Part shown: piece after piece, positions 1 through 8,407 of the stretch
How the letters are laid out: each line of letters begins with the position of its first letter
Position numbering within the stretch: the stretch's first letter is position 1
DNA from: Gp6-AA40 sp036274155
GTDB lineage: Bacteria; Acidobacteriota; Vicinamibacteria; Vicinamibacterales; UBA2999
Reading direction: 5' to 3'
DNA length: 64,000 nucleotides
Assembly (NCBI GenBank): GCA_036274155.1
Contig: DASUGH010000015.1
Coordinates: forward strand, 1-64,000
Position numbers and translations under genes: made by a program
Notes under the pieces: generated by a model
The model's database searches: none
What the model was told of the DNA's origin: nothing
What the model saw: only the letters and a program-made list of their open reading frames with translations

Positions 1-135
1 CCGAGTCCGAGCCCCGAGTCCCGAGCCCCGAGCCCCGAGCCCCGAGTCCCGAGTCCGAGCCCCGAGTCCCGAGTCCCGAGCCCCGAGCCCCGAGCCCCGA
101 GTCCCGAGTCCCGAGTCCCGAGCCCCGAGCCCCGA
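1..135. repeat. 7-bp tandem repeat array (CCGAGTC / CCGAGCC)
   Basis: About twenty head-to-tail heptamers alternate between CCGAGTC and CCGAGCC, with occasional 6-mers. The array begins at or before the window edge, so its full length is unknown. It ends about 70 bp before the GTG start of the first gene. It shows no spacers of the CRISPR kind. It looks like a slippage-prone simple repeat. Confidence 0.9.
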
Positions 136-205
136 GTTACACTCTCACCTGTCAGCGGCCCGGAGTCCCGGATCGCACGTCAGCAGCTGCCTCAGGAGAA
201 CACCC

Positions 206-2119
206 GTGCTTCGTCATCATCGAGTGACCGTGATCAGCAGTGCGTCAGCCGTTGCCTTGTTCGTGTGGACAGCGTTCATCGGCGCGCAGGCGCCTGCCGC
301 TCCGCAGGGAGCGCCGCCGGCGCCAAGGCAAGGCGCCGCCGCGCCTGCGCAACCGCCCGCCGGCGGGCGTGGCAACGCGCTGCCAGGCAGTGAGAGCGGC
401 TGGGCCACGTTCCAGGGACAGTGTTACCGGTGCCACGGCAACACCGCCCGCAACGGCGCGCCGACCGCGTGGGCGATCCGGCAGATGACCCCCGAGCGGA
501 TTTACGGCGTGTGGTCCGGTGGGAAGCATCCGGACGGCCAGTCGCTCAGCGACATCCAGAAGCAGCGCGTCGCCGAGTTCATGAGCGGACGGCCGATGGG
601 CAGCATCGGCGCCGGTGAGGCGAAGTCGATGCCGAACCAGTGCACGACGAACCCGGCGATGCGCGATCCGGCGAGCGGCCCCGCGTGGAACGGGTGGGGG
701 AACGATCTCGCCAACACCCGCTTCCAGCCGGCGGCCGCCGCGCGACTGACCGCGGCCGATGTGCCTCGCCTGAAGCTGAAGTGGGCCTTCGCGTTTCCCA
801 AAGGGATGACCAACAACGCCCAGCCGACCGTCGTGTCGGGCCGGGTGTTCGCCGCGAGCGACAACGGCTACGTCTATTCGCTCGACGCGAAGACCGGCTG
901 CGTCTACTGGTCTTTCCAGAACGGCTCCATCGTCCGCAACTCTCCGATGGTCGGCGCGGTCAGCGGTCAGGGCAACGCACGGTGGGCCGTGTTCTTCGGC
1001 GACGGACATGCCAACGTGTTCGCGCTCGACGCGCAGACCGGCCGGCAGCTGTGGAAGGTGCGCATCGACGAGCACGTCGTGGCGCGCATCACCGGCGGCG
1101 TCAAGTACTACGACGGACGCGTGTATGTGCCGCTGTCCGGGTCTGAGGAATTCAACAGCGGTCAGAAGGATTATCCGTGCTGCACAGCGCGCGGCGGTGT
1201 GGTGGCGCTCGACGCCAGCACCGGCAAGGTGATCTGGAAGGCCTACAACGTCGACGAGCCGAAGCCGTGGAAGGTGTCGGCGAGCGGCGTGCAGCTCTAT
1301 GGTCCAGCGGCCGGCGGCGTATGGAACGCGCCGACGATCGACACGGTCCGCGGCGCGCTCTACGTCGGCACCGGCGACGCGGTGATGCCGCCCGAATCAC
1401 CGCTCACCGACGCGGTGATGGCACTCGACCTGAAGACCGGCAAGGTGCTGTGGTCGCGCCGCGCGACGGAGAACGATCTCTTCATGGGCGGCTGCGCCGG
1501 ACCGAACCGTGGTGAGCAGTGTCCGAGCACGATGGGGCCCGACTACGACATCGGCAACTCGCCGATCCTCGTGACCTTGCCGAACGGAAAGCGCGCGCTG
1601 TTTGCCGGGACCAAGGGCGCCGACGTGCTCGCGCTCGATCCTGATGCCAACGGCGCCGTCCTCTTCCGCGTCAATCCTTCGGGTCAGGCGGTCGGCTTCT
1701 CGGGCCGCGGACGCGGCTCCATCGTCTGGGGCGGCGCCAGCGATTCGCGAAACGTCTACTACGGCATGGGCGCGGCGGGACTGGCAGCCGTCCAGCCGGC
1801 CGACGGGAAGACCGCATGGGTGTTCACGGCGCCCCAGGCCGCTCTCGGCGCGGCGCCGACGACCATCCCTGGAGTCGTGTTCCAGGGGGCGGGTGACGGC
1901 CGCCTCTTCGCGGTGTCTGCGACCGATGGCAAGCAGCTGTGGCAGTTCAACACGGCGCAGCCGTTCGACACGGTCAACAAGGTGGCAGGCGCTCACGGCG
2001 GCGCGATCGCGACGTCGGGTGCCGTAGTGGTCGACGGCATGGTCTACATCGGCTCGGGATACGGCATCTCGAGCGCCGCTTCGGGCGGGAACGTGCTGCT
2101 GGCGTTCGGCGTGGAGTGA
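206..2119 (+). CDS. Secreted PQQ-type beta-propeller protein with N-terminal cytochrome c domain
   Basis: The 637-residue protein has a hydrophobic signal segment at residues 8-27, then an Ala/Pro/Gly-rich linker and a c-type heme motif CYRCH (C73, C76, H77). The rest is a chain of propeller blades with repeated A-LD-TGK-LW signatures, as in quinoprotein alcohol dehydrogenases and polyvinyl-alcohol dehydrogenase. The likely role is periplasmic oxidation of an alcohol or similar substrate, passing electrons to the attached heme. The substrate cannot be read from the sequence. The GTG start is chosen because AGGAG lies 7 bases upstream and the signal peptide follows directly. It stands alone and ends convergently with the phosphoesterase gene. 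Confidence 0.85.
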   Translation: MLRHHRVTVISSASAVALFVWTAFIGAQAPAAPQGAPPAPRQGAAAPAQPPAGGRGNALPGSESGWATFQGQCYRCHGNTARNGAPTAWAIRQMTPERIYGVWSGGKHPDGQSLSDIQKQRVAEFMSGRPMGSIGAGEAKSMPNQCTTNPAMRDPASGPAWNGWGNDLANTRFQPAAAARLTAADVPRLKLKWAFAFPKGMTNNAQPTVVSGRVFAASDNGYVYSLDAKTGCVYWSFQNGSIVRNSPMVGAVSGQGNARWAVFFGDGHANVFALDAQTGRQLWKVRIDEHVVARITGGVKYYDGRVYVPLSGSEEFNSGQKDYPCCTARGGVVALDASTGKVIWKAYNVDEPKPWKVSASGVQLYGPAAGGVWNAPTIDTVRGALYVGTGDAVMPPESPLTDAVMALDLKTGKVLWSRRATENDLFMGGCAGPNRGEQCPSTMGPDYDIGNSPILVTLPNGKRALFAGTKGADVLALDPDANGAVLFRVNPSGQAVGFSGRGRGSIVWGGASDSRNVYYGMGAAGLAAVQPADGKTAWVFTAPQAALGAAPTTIPGVVFQGAGDGRLFAVSATDGKQLWQFNTAQPFDTVNKVAGAHGGAIATSGAVVVDGMVYIGSGYGISSAASGGNVLLAFGVE

Positions 2120-2123
2120 TCCT

Positions 2124-2588
2124 CTACCCGTCTACCTTCAGCTCGACGATCTCCTGCATCAGCCGGGTCCCGACGACGTTCAGCCTCGCCACCGCAATCG
2201 GCAGGGTGAAGCGGCGCGTCCCGGCGCTCCCCGGATTCAAGTAGAGGACGCCGTCCCGAACCTCCGCAGCCGGCCGATGTGTGTGTCCGTAGATCACAGC
2301 GGCAAACCTGGCTGCCTTCGGATTGAGATCGAGCCGCGACAGCTCGTGGAGCATGTAGAGGTGGAGCGGTCCCGCCTCGACGACTTCCGTGAGCGGCAAC
2401 GACCGCGCCCACGCTGCGGTATCGACGTTGCCGCGGACGGCAATCGTCGGCGCGATGAGGCGGAGCCGTTCGAGGATTTCCGGATCGCCCACGTCGCCGG
2501 CGTGGAGGATGAGATCCGAGCCCTGCAGTGACTCGACCGCCTCGGGTCGAAGGAGGCCGTGGGTGTCGGAAATGACGCCGATGGTCAT
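2124..2588 (-). CDS. YfcE/MJ0936-family metallophosphoesterase
   Basis: The 154-residue cytoplasmic protein carries the full small-phosphodiesterase motif set: D8-x-H10 in SDTHG, D32 in HAGDVGD, N54 in RGNVD, H81, and GHTH (H102, H104). These residues bind two metal ions and hydrolyse phosphodiesters. The natural substrate of such small enzymes is usually unknown. The frame is open further upstream, but the added residues are low-complexity Arg/Gly/Asp sequence with no similarity to the family. The ATG opening MTIGVISDTHG is therefore used. It lies 20 bp downstream of the methyltransferase gene on the same strand, so the two are probably co-transcribed. Confidence 0.85.
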   Translation of the reverse strand: MTIGVISDTHGLLRPEAVESLQGSDLILHAGDVGDPEILERLRLIAPTIAVRGNVDTAAWARSLPLTEVVEAGPLHLYMLHELSRLDLNPKAARFAAVIYGHTHRPAAEVRDGVLYLNPGSAGTRRFTLPIAVARLNVVGTRLMQEIVELKVDG

Positions 2589-2608
2589 CAGGAGGCTTGT
2601 GGCTGACG

Positions 2609-3205
2609 TCAGGGAATAGGCTGCCCCGGGCGTTGCGAGATGCGGGGGACCAGCATCGGTGTTCGCGCCTGGTAGGGAGCGTACGTCGCGGCTCCCAGTT
2701 CTTCGATCAGGAATCGTTCCTCGACGCGCGCTTTGAGCCAGAGGCCGAGGATCATCACCGGCACCGCGAGGAGCGCCGGCGGCGTCGTGCAGATGATCGC
2801 GATCGCCACGTCCATCACGATCATGCCCGTGTACATCGGATGTCGCACCAGGCGATAGGGGCCGCTGTCGATGACGCGATGGCCTTCCTTGTGCGTCACG
2901 CTGGCCGACCAGAAGCGTCCCAGATGCCGCCTCGCCCAGTAGCACCACGCGATCCCTGTCGCCACGACCAGGAGCATCGCCCAGTCAAGGACGGGCGGAT
3001 TCACCCAGATCCGGCCGGTCGCGTACGGGAGTGGTCCCAGGACGAACAGCACCAATCCGAACGAGATCACGAGGAGATAGAGTCGTTCCCGAGATCGTGG
3101 AGGTGTGGCGATGGTCCTCGCCGTCCTGTCCACACTGTGCCAGGTGAGAACGAACGTGAGCCACGCCCCATAGGCGATCAGAAGTGGTACGACCCGCAGC
3201 ATCAC
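2609..3205 (-). CDS. Isoprenylcysteine carboxyl methyltransferase-family membrane protein
   Basis: The 198-residue integral membrane protein has about five hydrophobic segments. Its C-terminal signature GPYRLVRHPMYTG (115-127) is followed by a helix and the acidic pair E162/E163. This combination marks the ICMT/NnrU-type membrane methyltransferases, which use S-adenosylmethionine to methylate small lipophilic or cysteine-linked substrates. Bacterial members act on varied targets and the specific substrate is not evident. It is the first gene of a likely two-gene unit with the phosphoesterase. Confidence 0.75.
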   Translation of the reverse strand: MMLRVVPLLIAYGAWLTFVLTWHSVDRTARTIATPPRSRERLYLLVISFGLVLFVLGPLPYATGRIWVNPPVLDWAMLLVVATGIAWCYWARRHLGRFWSASVTHKEGHRVIDSGPYRLVRHPMYTGMIVMDVAIAIICTTPPALLAVPVMILGLWLKARVEERFLIEELGAATYAPYQARTPMLVPRISQRPGQPIP

Positions 3206-3232
3206 GCTCTCATCGAGGGGCTCCGCGCCAGC

Positions 3233-3562
3233 TTAACTTGCTGCAGCCGCCGCGGCCGCCGCGTTGGCAGCGTCGTTGGCGATGGCAGATGCCATGACGG
3301 ACGGCCCGTTGTCGCCGAAGGCGATGATGCCTGTACCGAGACCCGGCAGCCGGTTCTGCCATCGAATCGTGCCCGTCGCCGGGTCGAGGCAGAACAGCTC
3401 GCCGCTGGCGGCGCCGTAGATCGCGCCCGGCCGGACGAGAATCGTGACGTAGCTCGAACGTTTCAGCTTCGTCCGCCACAGCTCCTCTCCCGTGGTCGTG
3501 TCGATTGCCACCACGTGGCCGCCGACGCCGATGTAGATCGTCTCCCCGTGATTCATCGACAT
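3233..3562 (-). CDS. Small PQQ-type beta-propeller fragment protein
   Basis: The 109-residue protein contains about two propeller blades, seen as VVAIDTTTGEELWRTKL and LFCLDPATGTIRWQNRL. It then ends in an alanine-rich tail of about fifteen residues. There is no signal peptide, and two blades cannot close a propeller. It is either a domain that assembles as an oligomer or the remnant of a longer outer-membrane BamB-like or quinoprotein gene. A repeat-rich stretch lies immediately upstream. The reading frame itself is clearly coding-like. Confidence 0.6.
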   Translation of the reverse strand: MSMNHGETIYIGVGGHVVAIDTTTGEELWRTKLKRSSYVTILVRPGAIYGAASGELFCLDPATGTIRWQNRLPGLGTGIIAFGDNGPSVMASAIANDAANAAAAAAAAS

Positions 3563-3600
3563 TGTCGTCTCCGTTTCCTGGCGGGCTGTGATCAGGACCC

Positions 3601-3658
3601 TTCGCAGAGCCCGGCTTCAGCCGGGCTGATCTGCCGAGCTGAAGCTCGGCACTGCGAA
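3601..3658. repeat. Two palindromic repeats of the SQNRASARF family, variant stems
   Basis: Two inverted-orientation copies of the dispersed palindrome lie side by side at 3601-3627 and 3633-3658. The left copy has a CCCGGCT/AGCCGGG stem and the right copy GCCGAGCT/AGCTCGGC. The usual stem elsewhere in the window is ACCGAGCT/AGCTCGGT. The stem bases differ but remain paired. The tail TTCGCAG or CTGCGAA is kept. Confidence 0.8.
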
Positions 3659-3660
3659 AT

Positions 3661-3745
3661 GCGCCGGCACTGCGAATGCGTCGGCACTGCGAATGCGTCG
3701 GCACTGCGAATGCGCCGGCACTGCGAATGCATCGGCGCTGCGAAG
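3661..3745. repeat. 17-bp tandem repeat, five copies
   Basis: Five consecutive 17-base units (GCGCCGGCACTGCGAAT with changes at two or three positions) run from 3661 to 3745. They end exactly at the stop codon of the ABC permease gene. The unit contains GGCACTGCGAA, which is also the right-hand end of the palindromic repeat directly to the left. The array therefore appears to have grown from that repeat's tail. Confidence 0.85.
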
Positions 3746-4507
3746 TTACAACTGAATACGTGAAAACGCGCGCGCGCCGAGCGCGAGAAACGCCATGGCC
3801 ACCGCGATCAGTACAGCGAAGTTGGTGACGGTACTGAAATGCGAGGCGGCGATGAGCGTGCCGCGCAGCCCATCGATTCCGTACGACAGCGGGTCGAGCC
3901 GGGTGAGGAACGACAGCGCCGCCGGCAGATTGTCGAGCGGGAACAGCGCCCCCGACAGGAAGAAGATCGGCAGCACCAGGAAGTTCATGATCAGCTGGAA
4001 GCCCTGCATGTCCTGCAGCCCCGATCCGATCGCCGTGCCCAGCGCGCAGAAGACGATGGCGATGAGCAGCATGAAGAACGGGGCCATGAGGCCGCCGGCC
4101 AGACTGACCGGGCGGAAGCCGGCAATCAGGCAGACGAGCAGCATCAACGTGCCCTGCAGCATCGCCACCGTGGCGCCGCCGAGCGTGCGTCCGATCATGA
4201 TCTGCAGCCGCGGCACCGGTGCGACGAGCGTTTCCTTGAGGAACCCGAACTGCCGGTCGAACAGCAGCCCGACGCCGGAGAAGATCGAGCTGAACAGGAT
4301 CGTCATGCCGACGACACCTGGGGCAAGGAACTGCAGGTAGCTGCCGTTGCCGGCCTGACGGAACACCGGCCCGAGGCCGAAGCCGAGCACCACCAGATAG
4401 AGGGTTGGCTGGCCGAGCGACGCGATGATCTGCGCCCGCGAACGTGTATAGCGCTTGAGCTCGCGCAGCCACAGGATGAACACGACGCTCACGATCGTCT
4501 CCTCCAC
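3746..4507 (-). CDS. ABC-2 type transporter permease (DrrB/NodJ-like)
   Basis: The 253-residue membrane protein has six predicted hydrophobic segments and the layout of ABC-2 export permeases. A cytoplasmic N-terminus is followed by segments rich in Gly and Phe, including PIFFLSGALFPLDNLP near residue 180. It should form the membrane channel of an exporter for a drug, lipid or glycan. It overlaps the ATPase gene by 19 bp, which is strong evidence of a translationally coupled pair. The transported substrate cannot be told from sequence. Confidence 0.88.
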   Translation of the reverse strand: MEETIVSVVFILWLRELKRYTRSRAQIIASLGQPTLYLVVLGFGLGPVFRQAGNGSYLQFLAPGVVGMTILFSSIFSGVGLLFDRQFGFLKETLVAPVPRLQIMIGRTLGGATVAMLQGTLMLLVCLIAGFRPVSLAGGLMAPFFMLLIAIVFCALGTAIGSGLQDMQGFQLIMNFLVLPIFFLSGALFPLDNLPAALSFLTRLDPLSYGIDGLRGTLIAASHFSTVTNFAVLIAVAMAFLALGARAFSRIQL

Positions 4508-5280
4508 ATCTGGGCGAACTGCCGCAGCTGATCTCCGGATGCGGCCTTCTCCTCGCGAATGTCTGTGCCGGTCAGCGCCAGGAACGCCTGCTCGAGTGAA
4601 TCGGTTCCGGTCTGGGCCTTGAGTTCCTGTGACGAGCCCTGAGCCACCAGCTTGCCGTGATCGATCACGCCGACGCGGTGTGCGACCCGGTCCGCTTCCT
4701 CCATGTAGTGCGTGGTGAGAAAGACGGTCGTGGCCTCGGTCTGGTTCAGATGTTTGACGTGCGTCCAGAGCTGGTTGCGGCTCTGCGGATCCAGCCCAAG
4801 CGTCGGCTCGTCGAGGAAGAGGATCTTCGGCGTGTGCAGGAACCCGCGCGCGATCTCGAGACGGCGGCGCATCCCCCCCGAAAACGTCTTCACCGCATCG
4901 TCCTTGCGGTCCCAGAGATCGAACAGCTTCAGCAGCGTCTCGGAGCGCTCGAGCCGCTCTGCCCGCGGCACGTGGTAGAGCACACCGTGGATCTGCATGT
5001 TCTCCCAGGCGGTGAGGTCCTGGTCGAGGCTCGGGTCCTGGAAGACGATGCCAAACCGCTTGCGCACGTCGTTCTGACGCGTCACCGGATCGAGGCCGTC
5101 CAGGCGAATCGATCCGCTCGACGGCCGCAGGAGCGTGGTCAGCATCTTGATGGTCGTGGTCTTGCCGGCGCCGTTCGGGCCGAGAAAGGCGAAGATTTCA
5201 CCGGCCTTGACGGTAAACGACACCTCCCTCACCGCCTCGACGGTCCCGAAAGACTTCGACAGGTTGTGGACTTCAATCAT
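4489..5280 (-). CDS. ABC transporter ATP-binding protein (DrrA-like)
   Basis: The 263-residue ATPase has Walker A GPNGAGKTT (34-42), Q-loop Q81, signature FSGGM (133-137), Walker B LFLDEPT (154-160) and H-loop H191. A C-terminal extension after about residue 215 is typical of DrrA-type exporters. It powers the overlapping permease. The start is the ATG opening MIEVHNLSKSFG. An upstream in-frame ATG would add residues translated from the palindromic MITE-like element and is rejected. The promoter must lie in or near that element. Confidence 0.9.
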   Translation of the reverse strand: MIEVHNLSKSFGTVEAVREVSFTVKAGEIFAFLGPNGAGKTTTIKMLTTLLRPSSGSIRLDGLDPVTRQNDVRKRFGIVFQDPSLDQDLTAWENMQIHGVLYHVPRAERLERSETLLKLFDLWDRKDDAVKTFSGGMRRRLEIARGFLHTPKILFLDEPTLGLDPQSRNQLWTHVKHLNQTEATTVFLTTHYMEEADRVAHRVGVIDHGKLVAQGSSQELKAQTGTDSLEQAFLALTGTDIREEKAASGDQLRQFAQMWRRRS

Positions 5281-5337
5281 CGGGAGTGGACCTCGCAAGA
5301 TGATGGATTGCTCGACACCGAACTTTTCATGAGGAGC

Positions 5338-5528
5338 GCGTTGAGAAAGCACACTCGCTCCGAAGAGCGGCTCCGCAGGCCGGAAAAACACTGCTCCGAC
5401 TTATCGTCCTGTGCACGGGCGCGGGGACCCCCAACCCCACGCCCTGTCGTAGGTCTGCGCAGTGCTTTTCGTGCGATCGGGACGGCCTGCTCCGAACGCT
5501 CTTCTCCGCGAGCGCGCTTTCTCAACGC
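5338..5528. repeat. MITE-like palindromic element, copy 1 (191 bp)
   Basis: The element is bounded by a perfect 13-bp terminal inverted repeat, GCGTTGAGAAAGC at 5338-5350 and its complement at 5516-5528. The inverted similarity continues inward imperfectly for about 60 bases per arm (CTCCGAAGAGCG, CAGGCCG, CACTGC). No open frame of note lies within it. A second copy lies at 56677-56884 in the same orientation with a near-identical core. No clear target-site duplication is visible. Confidence 0.8.
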
Positions 5529-5555
5529 AAGTGATCATTAACAATCCACGCACTT

Positions 5556-6389
5556 CTACCGGACGAAATGCTGTGAGCTCTTCTCGTTCTCGTTGCAGAT
5601 GAACTCCATCATCTCGTGGTCCACCATGATCCGCTGAGTGATCGTCACGGTCCAGGGTCTGGTGTACGCCTTCGAATCGTCGACCGTGATTTGGATCTCG
5701 AGCGTTCCATAGTTCGGGCGGCGGAAGCGCTCGACGATCGTTGCCGCGTCGGTCAACGGGCTCCCATTGATGTCGAGCCAGCCGCCGTCCCGGAAGTTCG
5801 TCGTCTCGACGACGAGCGTGTCGCCGTCCCAGTGGCCGCGCGAGTACCCGTACCACCACGGTTGCGGGTCGTTGTTCGGCGCCGGACGCCCATCGAGATA
5901 GATCTGCCGCACGCCGTAGTTCGCTTCATACAGAAAGACGACCAGCATCGGCGTCTGCACGATCCGTCGCGGGTCCACGTGCGTATGGAGCTGCATATTG
6001 CCGAGCGGCAGGCAATGTGCGTCGGGGTTGTCCATGCTGTTGGAGGCCATGCGCTGCTTCTTGAGCTCGGCGGCCCACGGCTGCAGCGGCAACCCGTCCT
6101 TCATGCTCGCGCCGATGTCGCGGAACTCGTTGATGAGCGTCGGCACCGGCTCGTTGAAGAACGCCGCGTTCACCGACTTCACGGTCTGGTCCGGCCGGCG
6201 GAAGTTCTCCCAGATGCCCGACAGATCGGGTTTGCCATCGGGTGTCCGCGGCGTCGGCGCATTGAGATTCGGCTTGCCGTCCGCGGTGCGCGGCACACCT
6301 GGCACCTTGTATTCCGGCCACTGGGCCGAAAGCGATGGTCCGAGGGCGACGATGGTGGCGATGAGTCCGGCGTTGAGCGCACGTGTCAT
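5556..6389 (-). CDS. Secreted protein of the TPDGKPDLSG family, function unknown
   Basis: The 277-residue protein has a signal peptide (cleavage near SAQ, residue 23). Two RT-DGKPxL repeats follow at about residues 34-57, ending in PDLSGIW. Its second half contains RIVQTPMLVVFLYE (142-155) and GHWDGDTLVVETTNF (185-199), then an ERFRRP beta-strand segment. Three other genes in the window share that second half in part (21131-22174, 22641-23714, 23729-25021). The family is common in Acidobacteriota and its biochemical role is not known to me. It does not resemble a known enzyme active site. Confidence 0.75.
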   Translation of the reverse strand: MTRALNAGLIATIVALGPSLSAQWPEYKVPGVPRTADGKPNLNAPTPRTPDGKPDLSGIWENFRRPDQTVKSVNAAFFNEPVPTLINEFRDIGASMKDGLPLQPWAAELKKQRMASNSMDNPDAHCLPLGNMQLHTHVDPRRIVQTPMLVVFLYEANYGVRQIYLDGRPAPNNDPQPWWYGYSRGHWDGDTLVVETTNFRDGGWLDINGSPLTDAATIVERFRRPNYGTLEIQITVDDSKAYTRPWTVTITQRIMVDHEMMEFICNENEKSSQHFVR

Positions 6390-6464
6390 GGCTGTGATTG
6401 TAATGGGCCACTGCCGAATGCCGAATGGCGAACGGGGATCGGAAACGGTGAGTCCGCATTCACA

Positions 6465-6881
6465 TCAGCGATTGGACGTCCGCTTGCGGCGCGAGAAGAC
6501 GGCCGCTGCGGAGTACCGTCCGGGTCCGACGAGCAGCATCCCGGCGAGCACGAATGCGTTCTTGAGCGCGTGTTCGGGCATCGGGTCCGCTCGCGTGGAC
6601 TGTTCGATCGTCGCCATGATCATGACGGCCAGCAGCGCGAGACAGGCCGGTCGGAAAAACAGGCCGGCGGCAAAGAGCAGTCCGCCGGCGGACTCGGCCA
6701 GCCCGGCCAGGAGGCCCCACACCGGGTAGCCGGCCGTGATGCCCAGATGTGACACGGCATCGCCGATGGCCGCCCACACCTTCGGGCCGCCCGAGAGCTT
6801 GGGGTAGCCGTGATACCAGAAGAACGACAGACCGAAGCCGAGTCGGAGGATGAGAAGGCCGAGGTCGCGATATTTGTCCAC
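6465..6881 (-). CDS. DoxX family membrane protein
   Basis: The 138-residue protein has four hydrophobic segments. An early RLGFGLSFFWYHGYPKLSGG motif is typical of DoxX/DoxD-like proteins, and a Gly-rich second segment (GLLAGLAESAGGLLFAAG) matches the family. Members are small membrane components linked to thiosulfate:quinone oxidoreductase or to redox and thiol stress in the envelope, but most are uncharacterised. It is divergent from the propeller gene at 6976, with about 95 bp between the start codons. Confidence 0.8.
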   Translation of the reverse strand: MDKYRDLGLLILRLGFGLSFFWYHGYPKLSGGPKVWAAIGDAVSHLGITAGYPVWGLLAGLAESAGGLLFAAGLFFRPACLALLAVMIMATIEQSTRADPMPEHALKNAFVLAGMLLVGPGRYSAAAVFSRRKRTSNR

Positions 6882-6975
6882 GTCCCGATGGTATCAGCAC
6901 GATCAGCGAGGATCGCATCGGGACTGTGCCGCTCGCGTTGACGTGCCTTCGATCCCGGCGCATGATCACCGCGCC

Positions 6976-8343
6976 ATGGCCACCCTACCTTTTCGCGTTG
7001 CCGGCGTTTTGTGCGTCGCGGCGTTCGCGGTGAGCGTCGCATCGGCTGCCGACAACTGGCCGCGGTTCCGCGGCGCTGAGGGCGGCGTCGCCGCCGACGA
7101 TCCGAGGCTCCCGGACGCCTGGGGGCCTTCGCAGAATGTCGTCTGGCAGATCGATATTCCCGGCTGGTCGTGGAGCTCGCCCGTGGTGTGGGGAGATCAC
7201 GTCTTCGTGACGACGGCCGTGAACACGGTCGAGGCCGAGAAGGCGTTGCCGATCTCAGCGTACGTCGCGCGGTCGAGCGGCGGACCGATGACGTTCAAGG
7301 ACATTTCTGCTTCGACTGCGCCGCACCGCTGGGTGCTGTACGACATCGACGCAAGGACGGGCCGCATCCGGTGGGAGCGCGAGGTGGTCAGGGCGCTACC
7401 CGCCAAGTCGAGGCACTTGAAGAACAGCTACGCATCGGAGACGCCCGTCACAGACGGCGAGCGCGTCTATGTGTACTTCGGCCACATCGGCCTGTTCGCG
7501 TTCGATTTCAACGGAACGCCGGTCTGGTCGACGCCGCTGCAGGCGTTCGAGATGCTCACCGGTTTCGGGACCGCGAAATCTCCCATCGTCGATGACGAGC
7601 GCGTGTACATCGTGAACGACAACGAACAGCAGTCGTTCATCGCCGCCTACGACAAGAAGACCGGCGCCGAACGCTGGCGGGTCGATCGCAAGGAGACCAG
7701 CAACTGGACGACGCCGTACGTCTGGAAGAACGAGCGGCGCACGGAGATCGTGACAGCCGGGACGAGCGGAGTCTACTCGTACGGCGTGGACGGCAAGCTG
7801 TTGTGGCAACTGACGGGCATGTCGACGTTCGCGGTGCCGAGCCCGTTTTCGGCGGGCGGCCTGCTCTACGTCACGTCCGGATACACGGCAAACCCGCTCC
7901 GGCCGGCATATGCGATCCGGCCGGGGGCGTCCGGCGACATCTCGCTGAAGCCGAACGAGACCAGCAACGAGTTCATCGTGTGGTCCAACCCGACGCTGGG
8001 GCCGTTCCATCCGTCGGCCATGGTGTACCGCGGTTGCTATTACACGCTTCACGATCGCGGGTTCCTGACGTGCAACGATCCGCAGACCGGCAAGGAGATC
8101 TATCCCCGTCAGCGGATCTCGCCGGACGTGACCGGCTTCACCGCGTCGCCCTGGGCGTACAACGGCAACGTGTTCGCGCTGAGTGAAGATGGCGACACCT
8201 ACGTGATTCAGGCGGGGCCCGAGTTCAAGGTGCTCGGCAAGAACCCGCTGAACGAAATGGCGCTGGCCACCCCGGCAGTCGCCAATGGCAGCGTCTTCCT
8301 GCGAACCGTGTCGAAGCTGTATCGGATCGGAAAGACCGGTTGA
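6976..8343 (+). CDS. Secreted PQQ-like beta-propeller protein
   Basis: The 455-residue protein has a clear signal peptide (cleavage near ASA-AD, residue 24). It opens NWPRFRGAEGG, the entry motif of a large Acidobacteriota/Planctomycetota propeller family. Blades carry YDIDARTGRIRWE, AYDKKTGAERWR and similar motifs. It has no heme motif. The role could be quinoprotein catalysis or a binding scaffold, and the sequence does not distinguish them. It is a paralogue of the gene at 44671-46017. The ATG is chosen over an upstream frame because the signal peptide begins there. Confidence 0.8.
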   Translation: MATLPFRVAGVLCVAAFAVSVASAADNWPRFRGAEGGVAADDPRLPDAWGPSQNVVWQIDIPGWSWSSPVVWGDHVFVTTAVNTVEAEKALPISAYVARSSGGPMTFKDISASTAPHRWVLYDIDARTGRIRWEREVVRALPAKSRHLKNSYASETPVTDGERVYVYFGHIGLFAFDFNGTPVWSTPLQAFEMLTGFGTAKSPIVDDERVYIVNDNEQQSFIAAYDKKTGAERWRVDRKETSNWTTPYVWKNERRTEIVTAGTSGVYSYGVDGKLLWQLTGMSTFAVPSPFSAGGLLYVTSGYTANPLRPAYAIRPGASGDISLKPNETSNEFIVWSNPTLGPFHPSAMVYRGCYYTLHDRGFLTCNDPQTGKEIYPRQRISPDVTGFTASPWAYNGNVFALSEDGDTYVIQAGPEFKVLGKNPLNEMALATPAVANGSVFLRTVSKLYRIGKTG

Positions 8344-8407
8344 TGTCGTAAGAAGCTCCGCGCCGAAGGTCTTCGTGTCCTTCGTGCCTGCCGGAAGGCC
8401 TTCGTGG

